Positions 1 through 10,000 of a stretch of DNA of 64,000 bases are shown here, piece after piece; positions within the stretch are counted from its first letter, which is position 1; each line of letters opens with the position of its first letter. A model generated the notes under the pieces. It made no database searches, was not told the DNA's origin, and worked only from the letters and a program-made list of their open reading frames with translations. Location of the stretch: assembly GCF_033118175.1 (NCBI RefSeq), contig NC_083693.1:54739981-54803980 (forward strand), given 5' to 3'. Source of the stretch: Dama dama (taxonomy: Eukaryota > Chordata > Mammalia > Artiodactyla > Cervidae). Both the position numbers and the translations under genes were made by a program.

Positions 1-1640
1 ATGCCCAGCACATTCATTCCTTTGCACAAGCCTAAGGCAAAATCGTATGCTCCTCTCAGATGTCGCAGACTCCAACTGCCCCAACAGCGATCTGCTGCTT
101 TTCAAAGTTGGGATACACAAAGGCCCTCCGAGTTGTAGAACACCTGCATTACATGTAGATGCCACATAACAGGTATTGGGGGATCAGACCCTGGTGAAAC
201 CGCTATCAAGTCAAACTTGGAGATTTTAAACAACTGAAACAGAAACAACAACCGCAAAGGCAGACACGTTCAAGTATGTCTAGTTGTGGGACTTTCCACA
301 AGAAGCCAGTTGTAAAGAATTAAGGATGTTTGACTTCACTGTTCCTTTATCTTTCAAATCCTTCATACCTGTACATTTCAACTTAGAGTGCACCCCTGCC
401 ATGGAAGTGTGAGGATCTGGAGATTACTGCTCATTTCAAAAAGCACAGCTGATCATGAGTTTTTCCTGGGCTCTTGTCACTTACCGGCCTAGACTGGGGC
501 CCAGTCAGCTTCCCTATGTGTAAACCAGGGCTCATCCCTCAGGACTGAAACTTTTGCGCACCAGGAGGTAACCTTATGACTGTCAAGAGGCAGTGTCAAT
601 AGCCTCGACCTTGAAGCAGTGCAAACTCCCAGGTTCATTAAAAATGTTTCCCGCCTTGCTTTTAATTTTGATTCGAATTCTCCATAACCCATACTCAAAA
701 TGTGAATAACTTTGACCGCTAAAAAGACACTTTACATTAGAGTTTGCGTGACTGAAAAGGAAAATTAGGAAGGTAGGCTTAACTGCAGGGCCTCTGGCAG
801 CTAGTGAGAAGATGCGGGACTCACATACATGTGATGGTGTTCACATTCTTAGGAACCAGTCTTTCACGTTTAAACATAAGCCCTTTGCAGTGGTTCACTG
901 GTGGGGGAAACCCGGCGGACGTCGTCGGCACCAAGGGCCAGCGAACCAGCAACATGACTGAGCTCTCCAGCGCACTGGGTTCCGCAGAGAGTGCCCCATG
1001 CCTGTCAATGGTTGAAGTTGGCTATGCGCTCGCTGTAGTCGCGTGTAATTACGTTCGTGCTTGGAGCCTAGGCTAATGTTTGACCCCGCATTCCTGGATG
1101 AACTCTCTAGAGACTGTTGTGGGGAGTTAGTCACGAGGCGAGGAGAGCGGTGTCCACCTAGAGGTAACAGTGGCCTCCATCTCTGGCTCCTGCTCGTGTT
1201 TAGTCGCCCAGTTTCTTATCCGACTCTTTGCGACCCTTTGGCTAGGTCTCCCCTATTCTCCTCGTCTCTCCGATGGGCCTACCTTCTCACACCTGCGCTC
1301 TGGTCTCTCGGCGTAGGATGTAGTGCAGTAAGATCCGCTGGTAACAGCCATCCTCTCTTGACAACCTCTTGAAGCTTGCATGACAGGCTATTCTAAGAAC
1401 CCTCGCCATGACCACCATCAAAGACTGCGGCGCTCACCTCCCACCTAGAGTTTTAACTTAAATTCTGAGATGTCTGCCTTCCCCCCAAAGAAGTCTTCTC
1501 GGCCCCTTCTCCCTTCGGGTCTCTCGAATTCAGACCAAAAGCTTTAGTTTGCTTATTCAGCATTTTTAAGAGCCTGATTTTGCTGTTTGCGCTGCCCCTG
1601 GGAAGGTGTCAAACACCTCTTTTCATTGTATTTAGTCACC
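1..1640. other. Upstream flank of PAX9, no gene seen
   Basis: No conserved protein, RNA gene or well-formed retroposon is visible here. Short open frames at about 800-1370 have no family resemblance. A possible decayed Bov-A SINE fragment at about 1196-1285 is listed separately. The stretch may carry distal promoter or enhancer sequence for PAX9, but nothing in the sequence proves this. Confidence 0.5.
1196..1285 (-). repeat. Possible degraded Bov-A SINE fragment
   Basis: The piece around 1203-1236 contains CCGACTCTTTGCGACCC preceded by AGTCGCCCAG, which closely matches the antisense Bov-A core (AGTCGCTCAG, then CCGACTCTTTGCGACCCC). Similarity fades after about 1236 and only weak resemblance continues to about 1285. 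It is much more diverged than the copies beyond 22.8 kb. It could be a chance match, so confidence is moderate to low. Confidence 0.4.
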
Positions 1641-2025
1641 CAGGTGCAGAGCGAGATTGAAAGAGACAGCGGAAGAACTTTCCCGGACTGTGCTGTCGCT
1701 CAACGGGCCAAACCAATCACCACGCAGCTTGCCTCCGGGCCCTCCTCTTTGGGGGCGTGCCCCTAGTGAGTGATAGACGGAGCCGCCCGGCCCCGCTCAG
1801 GCCAGCCCACGTTGCTGCTTAGATTGAAATGCAGAACTCAAGCCTCTTTCAGCGGGGCACAGACTTCCTTTTACTCCTTCCTTTTGCACTCTCGCCGCCT
1901 CCTCCAGGGGGGAAGCGGAGGCACCGGCGGCCCGGGGCAGCAGCACGACGGGCCACTAAGGCCAAGCGAAGAGTTTCTTTCTGGGAGTGCGGAACTGGGG
2001 CCCGGTTGGTGTACTGCTCGGAGCA
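1640..2025 (+). promoter_or_regulatory. PAX9: PAX9 promoter-proximal region and 5' UTR (CpG-rich)
   Basis: This GC-rich stretch immediately precedes the PAX9 start codon. It holds a CCAAT box at 1713-1717 (AACCAATCAC) and a small GC palindrome GGGGCGTGCCCC at 1752-1763 that resembles an Sp/KLF site. No TATA box stands at a fitting distance, so a CpG-island promoter with dispersed starts is the likeliest reading. The transcription start cannot be fixed from sequence; somewhere about 1750-1850 is a guess. Confidence 0.55.
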
Positions 2026-2029
2026 ATGG
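2026..2029 (+). CDS. PAX9: PAX9 coding exon 1 (start codon plus one base)
   Basis: Only ATGG is coding here. The donor GTGAGT follows at 2030-2035. The G at 2029 joins AG at 2788-2789 to make the Glu2 codon, so the protein begins Met-Glu-Pro-Ala-Phe as expected for PAX9. The start context is favourable (G at -3 and G at +4). An in-frame ATG at 2736, upstream of exon 2, lies in intron 1 and would add unrelated residues, so it was not used. Confidence 0.93.
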
Positions 2030-2060
2030 GTGAGTGGCGGCGGGGTACGCTGTCAGAGCC

Positions 2061-2115
2061 GGGAAGGGAGGGAGGGAGCGAGCGGGCGAGGGAGGGAGGG
2101 AGGGCGCGCTAGGGC
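2061..2115 (+). promoter_or_regulatory. G-run cluster, candidate G-quadruplex
   Basis: Many GGG runs separated by one to a few bases lie on the + (RNA-sense) strand, starting about 30 bases after the exon 1 donor. The pattern satisfies the usual four-run G-quadruplex rule several times over. An effect on transcription or on splicing of the first intron is possible but unproven. Confidence 0.5.
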
Positions 2116-2156
2116 GCGCACCACTGAGTGCTCACACTCTCCTTATTGACTTTGCT

Positions 2157-2183
2157 CGTGTTCCTACAAGTTGTAGGAACACG
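2157..2183. repeat. Perfect 27-base palindrome in PAX9 intron 1
   Basis: Two 13-base arms, CGTGTTCCTACAA and its exact reverse complement, flank a single central G at 2170. Pairing stops at 2156 and 2184. It could be a binding site for a dimeric transcription factor or form a cruciform or RNA hairpin; the outer TGTTCC/GGAACA pieces resemble steroid-receptor half-sites in an unusual arrangement. The function is unknown. Confidence 0.9.
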
Positions 2184-2336
2184 CTAAGGGTCAGCGGCTC
2201 GCAGCAGTTCAGTCTGAACGCTGGCTACTGGATTGCTGCTGTTGATGCCATTTTCTGATTTCAAGACTAGGGAGCGGTGGCATCAGGAAGCCCCGCGCCC
2301 TGGTGGCGAACCAAATTTTGTTTCTCGTACACCGGG

Positions 2337-2343
2337 TATAAAA
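2337..2343 (+). promoter_or_regulatory. TATA-box-like TATAAAA in intron 1
   Basis: TATAAAA within a GC-rich setting (GGGTATAAAAGCC) lies about 445 bases before exon 2. It could mark a second start site, but a transcript starting here would lack the ATG of exon 1. It is only a candidate. Confidence 0.3.
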
Positions 2344-2389
2344 GCCAACCAGAAAAAAAAAAAAAAAAGGACTAGACTTTGTCTAATTG

Positions 2390-3440
2390 CGCAGGTCCCT
2401 AGGCGGGGCGCTGGGGATCAAGGGGGAGCGGCCCAAGGACATTAGCGCCGAGTGGGCGAGAAGGAACCGCTTTGCAGGCGTCAAGACCGACTTCCCCGCC
2501 TGCTTCGGAGGCTTCTGAACAAATCGGAGAGGCCCTGCGTCTCACCACTTTATTTGCTTGTATCGGCCGCAGGCACTGCCGGAATGAGGGAGGAGGGTCT
2601 GACTCAACCGCGGTGATTTGAGGCCGTTCCTCAAGGCTCGGGGACCGTATGGTTTGGTGAAAGCCCGGGTCCTTAGTCCCAGGCGGGGGCCTCCGCCTTG
2701 CCCCCTGACGCGCGCGAAGGCCGAGTGGCAAGCGGTTGTCCCAATCTGTGGGTGCGCGTCCCCGCGCGCCGTGTGTTCGTTTTGCAGAGCCAGCCTTTGG
2801 GGAGGTAAACCAGTTGGGAGGAGTATTCGTGAACGGGAGGCCGCTGCCCAACGCCATCCGGCTTCGCATAGTGGAGCTGGCCCAACTGGGCATCCGACCG
2901 TGTGACATCAGCCGCCAGCTAAGGGTCTCGCACGGCTGCGTCAGCAAGATCCTGGCGCGCTACAATGAGACAGGCTCGATCTTGCCAGGAGCCATTGGGG
3001 GCAGCAAGCCTCGGGTCACCACCCCCACCGTAGTGAAGCACATCCGGACCTACAAGCAGAGAGACCCCGGCATCTTCGCCTGGGAGATCCGGGACCGCCT
3101 GCTGGCGGACGGCGTGTGTGACAAGTACAACGTGCCCTCGGTGAGCTCCATCAGCCGCATCCTGCGCAACAAGATCGGCAACTTGGCCCAACAGGGCCAT
3201 TACGACTCCTACAAGCAGCACCAACCGGCGCCGCAGCCGGCGCTGCCCTATAACCACATCTACTCCTATCCCAGCCCCATCACGGCGGCCGCCGCTAAGG
3301 TGCCCACGCCTCCTGGGGTGCCCGCCATCCCCGGCTCAGTGGCCATGCCGCGCACCTGGCCCTCCTCGCACTCCGTCACCGACATCCTGGGCATTCGCTC
3401 CATCACCGACCAAGGTAAGGGCACGGGGGTGGGGGGGCCG
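2390..3440. other. CpG-rich block over PAX9 exon 2
   Basis: CG dinucleotides are dense from late intron 1 through exon 2, unlike the AT-rich DNA beyond 7.1 kb. Together with the 1640-2130 block it forms a broad CpG island typical of developmental transcription factor genes. Boundaries were judged by eye. Confidence 0.65.
2788..3414 (+). CDS. PAX9: PAX9 coding exon 2: paired domain and octapeptide
   Basis: PAX9 is a nuclear paired-box transcription factor needed for teeth, palate, pharyngeal pouch organs (thymus, parathyroid) and vertebral column; human mutations cause missing teeth. This exon encodes residues 2-210 and the first base of residue 211. The paired domain runs from about residue 4 (AFGEVNQLGGVFVNGRPLPN) to about residue 131, and its N-terminal PAI half and C-terminal RED half are both intact. 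A histidine- and proline-rich linker with a four-alanine run follows. The octapeptide HSVTDILG, a Groucho-type repression motif, is at residues 196-203. There is no homeodomain, as expected for the PAX1/PAX9 subgroup; the linker and ME-PAF start point to PAX9 rather than PAX1. Acceptor TTTTGCAG ends at 2787; donor GTAAGG starts at 3415. No frameshift or stop is present. Confidence 0.97.
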
Positions 3441-6372
3441 GATATGGGATTGTGCAGAGCTTCCCTCCGCACCCTCTCTGGGGTTACCGCATCTGCGCCT
3501 CCAGGGGCCTGCGTCTGTCCCACCACCTGAGACTTTTTCCTTTGGAAACGTCAGGAGTCCTCCCAGGGGGTGTCCTGATCTCATTAACGTGAAATTCATG
3601 CCCTTCGTTTCCTTGCCACACACAGTCTACTGCCTCATCTCAAACTACCAGACCCATAACATCCCCCATCCCCAACACATGGTTCGCATTTTCCACCCTC
3701 CCCCGCCTCTCGCGCCGCGGCAGCCTCGGACCAGCCCGCTCACTTGGAGAGCGCGGCCGGGGCCGGACTTGGGGCGCAGCCCGAGAGGCCCGAGCGGGCC
3801 CGTGGAGCTGCCGGCTGCAGAGACGACTTCGGGCGGCTTGTTTGGGGAGTCGGGGACTCTGTAGAAATTGCAGTATTCTTCTTGCATTCTGGCAATCAGA
3901 CCAAATTTGCTCAGGCAGGAAGTTCAAATGTCGCCTAATTGGTTTCATTCTTATGCTTCACTTCATTTTCCTCGGAAACGGAGGTCCCGAAGTTACTACT
4001 AGTAACTTGCATGTTAGAGCACTGCTCATTCTGGGACTAATTTTCTGCTTTATTTCTCTCTTTCTCCCGCTCTCCTCCTCCCCGCCACTGGACACTTTTT
4101 ACCTTAACAGATTTCAGCACATACATATCCTAGGAAGTGGCGCCAACCACCGCTATAATGAAGGGAAAATGCACGGCGATTCCACGCTGTCCTCCTGTTC
4201 TTTCCCGTTTTCCCCGCGCCTGCCGCTTCCTTTAGGGTCCCCCAGTCCCAGGGAATCCTAGTGGACATCCCGTCCCTGCACGTTTTCAGTGGTGCCACCC
4301 CACCGTTCCTTTCCTTTCTCACCCTTGACGTTTCGTGTTGTGAGTGTCTTATTCTGCTGCTAAGGACGGTTCCCCGCGCCTTTATGCTCAGTCCGGCTTC
4401 CGCAGGAGACCCGAGTTTGTTTTCTTTTACTGCGTTGTTAAAACAGAATATAACAAAACGTAAAACCGCGTTAACTTCTTTCTCAGTAGGGAGAAAACAA
4501 AGTCAAAAATGCCCTAGACGCAGAATTTAAATAATACAAAGAGCCTACCTTCTTAATTTCTCAGCCAAAACTTTAAAAAGAGCTGGGGGGGGGGGGGGAT
4601 TAAATAGGAAAAGGGGAAATAGTTCATTTAATTATTTCCTGCCTTTCTCGGTTGCCACCACATTGGCACAATTATCTTTTTAAATAATTAAAGCATAGCC
4701 CTGATTTCTCATCTTCTTGTTTTCTGACTGTGACTTTATAGGATCCTTCTAAGGGCCCAGTTTTGTCTTATTTGGAGCTGGCTGGAGCTTTAGTTGGAGA
4801 GAGTTTGCCCTTGATTTATAGGATAAACTGACCTCACTGACATTTAAAGGAAGCCCCTGTTCATGGGAAAGTGTGAGATCAGCAGAAATGGGGGCGCGCA
4901 GGGGGATCTCAATTTCTTAAGATAACTTCAGGCTTGTGCCCACCGATTGCCTTTTGTCTGGGAAGGCAAGGAAAGACTGGCAGTTCTGGGCCAAAATACT
5001 ATTTCCTGGTGCAAATTGGAACACAATCTTAATTCTTTGGAGAGGGGGAGGTATAGTGAAAAAAGACTGACAGAGTTGAAAAGAAAACCTTTCTTCCCTA
5101 GGGAACCTACAATCAGACCAAATGTCAGTCGGAAAAGTATTCGATTATGGAGAGAAGCAACTCTTCATTCTACATATTGTTGATTCTGGGTGCCAGCTTT
5201 AAACAACCTGTTTTCTGACAAATCTGTGAATATAAAATGATTATTTCTACAAACGATCTTTCCTCAAAATGATTGCCCTGCTTTTGAAGCACTGTATCAG
5301 ATGGAAGCGTTTAAGATCGTTGTAGTAGCTTTGTCAAACTTCAGTCCTCCACCCATGGGTCCCAACACAAACTGCTCCTCGTTTTCAAATATCTTCTCTT
5401 TAAAATTGTACTTGCTCACTTAAAGATGCCCATGATTCAACATGCACACCTCTTGGTATTGTGGTAATCGGTTTACATCATATAATTTTCTTTGCATCTC
5501 TATAAAGAGCATAAAGGAGAGTTGACAGCTTTACCTCTTGTCCAAAACACTTAATTCCACTTTAATTTTCCTAACCTTTTGTTTCATTGAAAAAGTAAAC
5601 CTATGACCTTACCTCTGACACTGGTGGCACTTACAGTGGTAATTGTACTATTTGTTTTTTGAGTCATATGCACATCATCTCAGTATTTAATGTATAGAGA
5701 TAGAGCACGAAGGGCAGTCACACACAAGGGAGGCACACACCTATGCACTTAGGCTTTGCATGTATATTGTGGGCATCCTTTAGTCATTTGTTTGCAAAAG
5801 ACTTTACGGGTCTTTTGTTCCATCTGTTGACTTAAGTACTAGATCCCCACAGCACAGTGAGCACTTTCTGGATGTTTCTGAGCGCCAGAACAGGCATAGT
5901 TCGTCCAGCGCGACCCTATCTCCCGTTTCAGCCCGCACCAGTCTCAGATTTTTGTCAACCCCCAGTCGACCCTGAGTTAGGACTGGGGAGAACGGCGCAT
6001 CCAGTTTCACGCGTTCTTTCCCCGATTTGAGAAAATTCGAGGGAAAACTTTGATTCCTTCCACTCGTTTCCCCGGGGGAGCGAGGACGGGAGGAGGTAAT
6101 CAAAGGCCGGTTGAAAAAAGAAAAAAAAAAAAAAAAAAATGTCTTCCCGCGGGCGTGGGGCAGAGAGCCGGGAGAGGCCTACTCCGAGGCGTCACCTGGG
6201 CCGGGCCCCGGGCTGCCGGCCGGAGAGGCGGGCCCGCGCCCCTGGGAGGCGGAGGGCAGGGGGCCGCCCGAGGTCGCGGCCCTGGCGCTCGCGGGTCGCA
6301 GGTTCCGGGCGGGTCTCAGGAGGGGGCGCGCGGTCGGCCGTCCAGCCTGACGCCCTCTCTTCCTCCCCCCAG
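3415..6372 (+). other. PAX9: PAX9 intron 2
   Basis: This intron of about 2.96 kb starts with GTAAGG and ends at the tandem acceptor CAGGAG. It has a GC-rich patch at about 3680-3860, a run of 14 G at 4585-4598, AT-rich unique sequence in the middle, and an A tract (6121-6139) just before the second CpG-rich block. No retroposon or additional exon is visible. Confidence 0.85.
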
Positions 6373-7030
6373 GAGTGAGCGACAGCTCCCCCTACCACAG
6401 CCCCAAGGTGGAGGAGTGGAGCAGCCTGGGCCGCAGCAACTTCCCCGCCGCCGCCCCGCACGCGGTCAACGGGCTGGAGAAGGGGGCCTTGGAGCAAGAA
6501 GCCAAGTACGCGCAGGTGAGGAGGCGGGGGCCCCGCCTGGTGGGCCGCGGGGCTCTGGGCGATGGAGGTCCGGGCCCTTCTCGGAGCCTCGACCGAGGAG
6601 AAGCCCCAGCCGCCTCCCCGTGGCGGCCACGAGCCCCAGGCCAGGGCGGCGGGGGTGGGACGACGCCCGGACGCGCGAGGGCGGGGTGAGGCCTCGACCC
6701 CTCAGCCGGGGGCCGGGGTGGCGGCCCTGGAAGCGCCTCGCGGCCTGTTGGCCAAACGAGTTGCGCCCGAAGCCCTCTCCGCGGCCCGAGTCGGGGCTGC
6801 ACTCACCGGGGAAGGCGTCTTCGAGGGGCCAGGCGGGCGGCCATGGGTTCCCAGCTGCGCGCGCGGCGAGCGGCCTGCACGCCCGAGGGCGCGGCGCCGC
6901 GGCTCCTCCCGCACGGACGGCCCGCGGCTCCCCGGGCACAGGCGCGCGTGGCGGGCCCCGCGACGGCGAGTAGAGGGCAACCAGAGCAACTTCAGACAGT
7001 TCCCGCGCCCCGATTAAAGGTCACGTCGTC
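6050..7030. other. Second CpG-rich block over PAX9 exon 3
   Basis: Very GC- and CpG-rich DNA surrounds exon 3 and extends about 500 bases into intron 3, ending sharply near 7.03 kb where AT-rich sequence starts. Long open frames on both strands here follow from the scarcity of stop codons in such DNA. It may be an intragenic CpG island with regulatory activity; the limits are visual estimates. Confidence 0.7.
6376..6515 (+). CDS. PAX9: PAX9 coding exon 3 (alternative start 6373)
   Basis: This exon encodes residues 211-257, SDSSPYHSPKVEEWSSLG through KYAQ, part of the region between octapeptide and C-terminal domain. The acceptor is a tandem CAGGAG at 6370-6375. Using the second AG gives Gln-Val-Ser and a 341-residue protein; using the first adds one Gly (342 residues). 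The second choice fits the 341 residues I recall for human PAX9 and places Ala (GCG at 6462-6464) at residue 240, the site of the known human Ala240Pro polymorphism. The donor is CAG/GTGAGG at 6516. The exon lies in a CpG-rich block. Confidence 0.92.
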
Positions 7031-10000
7031 ATCTCCCCAGGGAGGTTAGTGAGAAAACCTCAAATTATACGGACTGGCTGTCGACCGTTTAATTTTTCTT
7101 TCCCTCTGTCCCTCCCTCGACTCTCCAAAAGAAAACTTAAAACACCCCGTGTTGTTGTGTTTTTTTTTTCTTTTCCTTGAGAAAAGCTAAACAACCATAA
7201 CAACAAAAGCCCCAGAGTTTTGAATCTAAATTCATCACCACGGTGGAGTCAGGAGTTCAAAGCTCTCAAAAAACCAAACAACAACAAAGCCGGACCTTCT
7301 TTGAACAGACCTGTGTAGGTTTGCAAATTTATTCATGCCAAACTCCTATTCCAGAGCCTCAAAATACCCAGTTTTCTTTTATTATTTTGAAATCTTAAAA
7401 CTTCCAATGTTTTCATATCTGTAAAAATCAGTTTTTTCCGCTCAATGGAACTTGGAACTTTTATTCACTTGGGGAAAAAAAAAATCCTAGTCTTTATTTT
7501 CTCTAACAAACACCATTTCCACTTTGTCTTCCCTCCTTTATTTTGTTAAAACAGAATCCCATATATATTAGTAGCTCTCCCATGACAAATATCACAGAAA
7601 ATAGCAGCAAGGAAGGAGGGTCCCTTTCCTGAATCTCTATTTGTTAAGCATGCGAACGAGAAATTATAAGAAAGTTTGTCACTACCTTCTTCTGCAAAAG
7701 AGCAGGTAGGACAGAAGAGGCATTATGATCAATAGCACCATTGCCACTTAAGCAGGTTATTTAACCTTTTAGGGTCTCTCTTTTTTCATCTATAAAACAG
7801 GGAAACAATAGGCCCAACCTCAAGCAGTGTGAAATTTCAGTGTGATAATACAACATGGGGCACATAGTAAGTATGCATTATATATTGCCGATGGATAGAA
7901 ATGGCGCTTAGAGATTGACTTAAAAACAGGCAGTTTTTTATTTTGTCAGAATATATTTTGATCAGGGAGTTCATAGAAAGTGTCAAGGTATTTTGTTACA
8001 AACAATAGAGTGTCTATAAAGCACCTAGCCTATAGAGTAGTAAGCATTTAATAGGTGCTCAGTAATGTTTATTAGGTCATCATTTCCTGAAATAACATTG
8101 TGAAGTATAGAGCTGCAAAAAAAAGTCTCCCACATAAAGTTGATGAACCTAGTTTATAAATAAAGCAGTGTCATAATACAAGAATCTTTAGAATTACTTT
8201 TATTTTTACTCCCTTGAATTATAGACCTAGTGTTTAATCTTGTTTAGAAGTGGTTAGTTAATACACACACTTCAAAATGAAACCAATCAATTTAAAATAA
8301 AAATAGAACAGTGTGAAGTAATCTACTTTGTATTTTCTGAACATTAAAAATCCATTACATTTTATGCAGTGACTATCAAATCATTAAATTATCAATTTAT
8401 AAGAATGAATAATTTAAACAAGTGGCCAATAAGTATTGTTCTAAATGCTTGAGAAAAAATTAAAAATTTTTGAAGAAAAAGACATTTGTATCAAACTTTC
8501 ATTTGGAAAGTTCTTAATGGCAATCTGCTAACCTTCTGCATTGCCATGTTGTAAGATAATATAAATGATGTAAAATTTCAAAACTTGAAAAATTTCCATG
8601 CATAATTAAGTCAGCAGCTACTCTATTATAGCTGTCAAAATAGTGCTTAATGCTGAAGGTGTGCTAAGTAGACACATATACTTAGAATGTGTCATTTTGT
8701 GAGCACTTTTGGAGTTTAGACATTAATTTCCTTGAGGGTAAAGTTATACATTAAAATTTGCTCATCAACAGACTTGCAAATATAAGGTGTGTTGTGTGTG
8801 TGTGTATTCCATATATGTATATGCATTTCTCCTACAAATATTTGAAGGGTAATTTTATTTTTTAAGGTTATTTTTCAAAATGTTATCAGCATATGTATGT
8901 TTCTGCAATCCTAGTGTAAACTTGGGTAACACTTTTCTCTGTGTTATGAACAAAAGTTGAAAGTCTTTGGCAAAAAAAAAACTTCTCAAGATTTTTGCCC
9001 ATAATACTTTTATGGTATTTATGGTTGTTATTAAATAGCGCACTATTATATGATCTCAGTTCCATTTTAGTTAATAAAGGAGGAAATTGAGAGTTCAGGA
9101 TCATAGGACTTAGAGCATAATCCTTTGTCAGAATATACCTGTAAAATTACCAACAATTGATCATAGGTTCTATTGATTACTGTAATCTAGAGTTTCTGTT
9201 TTCAGCTTAAACTGCAAAGAAAGTTGCCCGATTGCTAGTAATTAGAACCTTATGCACACATCTATCTTGTTTTTAAAACATTAGAATATTCAAACTTGCA
9301 CACATTACTGTTACACTGCAATTGATATTTTATAGTGCCATTCAGAAATCCTTATTGTCTATCTTTGAGAATAGAGGAAGAAGGATATTTATTTTTACTT
9401 TTTTCACCTACATTTAATGTTGGGCTCGAACTCTTTAATCTCATCTAACTCTCAATGACAATAATGTTTCTCTGGGTCCTAATGGCTGGCTCTTTTCTGT
9501 TGAAAATATAAAACTCTCTGAATGCAACTGCATGGCAAAAAAAACCAACAAACAAAACATATACAGAAACAGGCGGTTGGAATATATCTACCCTTTTATA
9601 TGGTACTTAGTGAATTACTACCTCATTTTTTTTTTAAAGAGTTCATAAACAGTTGTATAGGTGTTGAAATTTTCTTCGTATTATTAGGCATACTTTCTCA
9701 AGGAAAAAAAAAAGAATATCTGGTACTCTGATTCAAGTAATCTGAATGGTAGATTTATAAGCTTTGAGTATCTTTATTTTGGGGTAGTGAAATCAACTTA
9801 GCAAGTTTAATATAAAATTAGCTATAAATTGAGATATCAGGAATGGAGAATAATCTATAAATACTTGAACTTAAGAAAAAGTTCAGAGTTAAATGAGATG
9901 TGAAAAGAGTTTAATTTGGAGACATAAATTAATCTGAAATTCTTATGAAACATTCATTTGTACATTATATTTAAAATATAGTATTTCCTGAGTATAATTT

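Larger units (their letters stand above)
2030..2787 (+). other. PAX9: PAX9 intron 1
   Basis: This 758-base intron has a GTGAGT donor and an acceptor TTCGTTTTGCAG ending at 2787. It is CpG-rich over much of its length. It holds a G-run cluster (about 2061-2115), a perfect 27-base palindrome (2157-2183), a TATAAAA at 2337-2343 and an A-rich tract at about 2351-2368. No exon or retroposon is visible inside it. Confidence 0.85.

Noticed and set aside
804..1372. Overlapping short open frames upstream of PAX9
   Set aside because: No domain, no conserved motif and no splice partners; one of them runs through a Bov-A-like fragment.
6050..6973. Long open frame (307 codons) and several others on both strands around PAX9 exon 3
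   Set aside because: They arise because stop codons are rare in CpG-rich DNA. The translations are Arg/Pro/Gly-rich with no family resemblance, and the true coding signal there is the short spliced PAX9 exon.
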